A stretch of 64,000 nucleotides of DNA, taken from Paracyclopina nana. Lineage: Eukaryota; Arthropoda; Copepoda; Cyclopoida; Cyclopettidae. The stretch spans positions 1,860,001-1,924,000 of the forward strand of contig JAGUCH010000004.1 in the NCBI GenBank assembly GCA_019096065.1. The letters run 5' to 3'. A model generated the notes under the pieces. It worked only from the letters and a program-made list of their open reading frames with translations. It did no database searches and was not told the origin of the DNA. Position numbers and translations under genes: made by a program. Positions 63,157 to 64,000 of this stretch are shown one piece after another (the stretch's first letter is position 1; the number at the start of each line of letters is the position of its first letter).

Positions 63157-63943
63157 TTTTGGGAGCGGGCGCGCGTAGCGCGCCGGCTCCCACAAATCAT
63201 TCTGACACGGTCAAAAGGCAAAAATTGACGGAACCAATCAGATTAGAGAATTAAGGACCAATGAAAATTGATCTTATCAATAGAAGTTACCGGGTGACAA
63301 GTAGCGTACTGAATGCGAGTTGACCTCTTTGTAGCAAAGTCCAGTTGACAGGTAAAATTGTTAACTGAATTCTAAATATAAAAAGTAGTCTTCTTGGGGT
63401 GCACAGAGGTTCAAAAAGCTGTTTTCACGTGCATGAAAAATTCTGCCAAATCGCCAAATTCTCATTTTGCCACCAACTTTCAGCTTCTTTTTTGGGAAAA
63501 TTTCCTAGCAATGAAAACTGCTCATTTGGTATAATCTAAGTCTCTGGTATAATTTAGAGACTTACAAGAGGCCGTTTTCACACACAATTTTACAACAATT
63601 TTCAGACTATTTTAAAAACTACAACTGCCCTTTTCCGACCACCTACCAAAAAACGGCCAATTCTGTGTACTTTTCAAATGGACATCTTAATTTTTTTTAA
63701 TGGAGCCGGGGAGAAGTGATTGCCCCCCATAACTACATAGCAAAGCTATTGACTTTGTAGAGATGAATGGCTCAAATAGTGCTAAACTGGCCTACAGATA
63801 TTTGCTCATTTTGATCTTTGCTTCAATGGCATTTTGGTACTGAATTAAAGTACGAATATTAGCCTATGGAGCGCTTTAAGCCAAGGTAAGAACTTTTAAA
63901 ACGCCCGCTCCCTGCTGTCCACATTGTGGACTCCTAAATCTAG
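63157..63943 (+). mobile_element. Helentron-like non-autonomous element, copy 2
   Basis: The uninterrupted copy: GGGAGCGGGCG palindrome start at 63161, the inverted CGCCCGCTCCC at about 63902-63912, the hairpin GTCCACATTGTGGAC and CTAG at 63940-63943 before T. About 787 bp, no ORF. Highly similar to the outer parts of copy 1 (23663-25051). Confidence 0.6.
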
Positions 63944-64000
63944 TTTTTAGTTATTTCAATTTTTCCGTCGATCGCGAAGAGCGCTAGAACAGCCGATTGC

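Overview
This is a piece of an animal nuclear genome, most likely an arthropod. The genes are split by GT-AG introns, often only 50-100 bp long, and the proteins are metazoan (UGGT, borealin, MBD2/3, CPSF30, Arkadia). The peptidoglycan recognition amidase and the arthropod-style 'GFGVCC' cysteine motif ahead of a CUB-like domain point to an arthropod. I cannot place it more precisely. Exon coordinates were worked out by hand from splice signals, reading phase and family similarity, with no transcript evidence. For the fully assembled genes the exon lengths sum to a multiple of three.

Layout. 0.6-9 kb: secreted/immune-type genes: a PGRP amidase with two N-terminal cysteine modules (+), a C-type lectin-like gene (+), and a gene that reads as a secreted CUB-like/WSCD-type sulfotransferase (-) whose introns hold two large inverted-repeat elements. 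9-12.7 kb: no gene; tRNA-derived repeats and a nested foldback element. 12.7-20.2 kb: ACBD3 (+), PUS7 (-), TCF25 (+); ACBD3 and PUS7 converge, PUS7 and TCF25 diverge from a 441-bp interval. 21-23.2 kb: an axonemal dynein light chain 4 gene and two related DM4/DM12-like secreted proteins. 23.7-25.05 kb: a Helentron-like element with a nested hAT MITE, ending 72 bp before borealin. 26-31 kb: UGGT (-).

31.5-45.6 kb: CPSF4/CPSF30 (-), whose last intron is about 13 kb. It contains a nearly intact BEL/Pao retrotransposon (31914-42372; 302-bp LTRs differing at one site; 5-bp target duplication). The retrotransposon sits inside one arm of a roughly 100-bp inverted repeat that lies close to both splice sites. 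Besides gag-pol it carries a second 1143-codon ORF with a DEDDy 3'-5' exonuclease-like domain and zinc knuckles, my best candidate for an undescribed system.

46-60 kb: MBD2/3 (-) diverging from NAE1 (+), a possible neuropeptide precursor (+), a second hAT MITE ending 30 bp before a BTB/AT-hook gene (+), an aftiphilin-like gene (-) and an Arkadia/RNF111 RING ligase (-). 60-64 kb: repeats only, including a second copy of the Helentron-like element. The conserved genes are unrelated housekeeping functions (Golgi, ER quality control, pseudouridylation, mRNA 3' processing, neddylation, chromatin, ubiquitin, clathrin traffic), so neighbourhood says little about function apart from shared promoter intervals.
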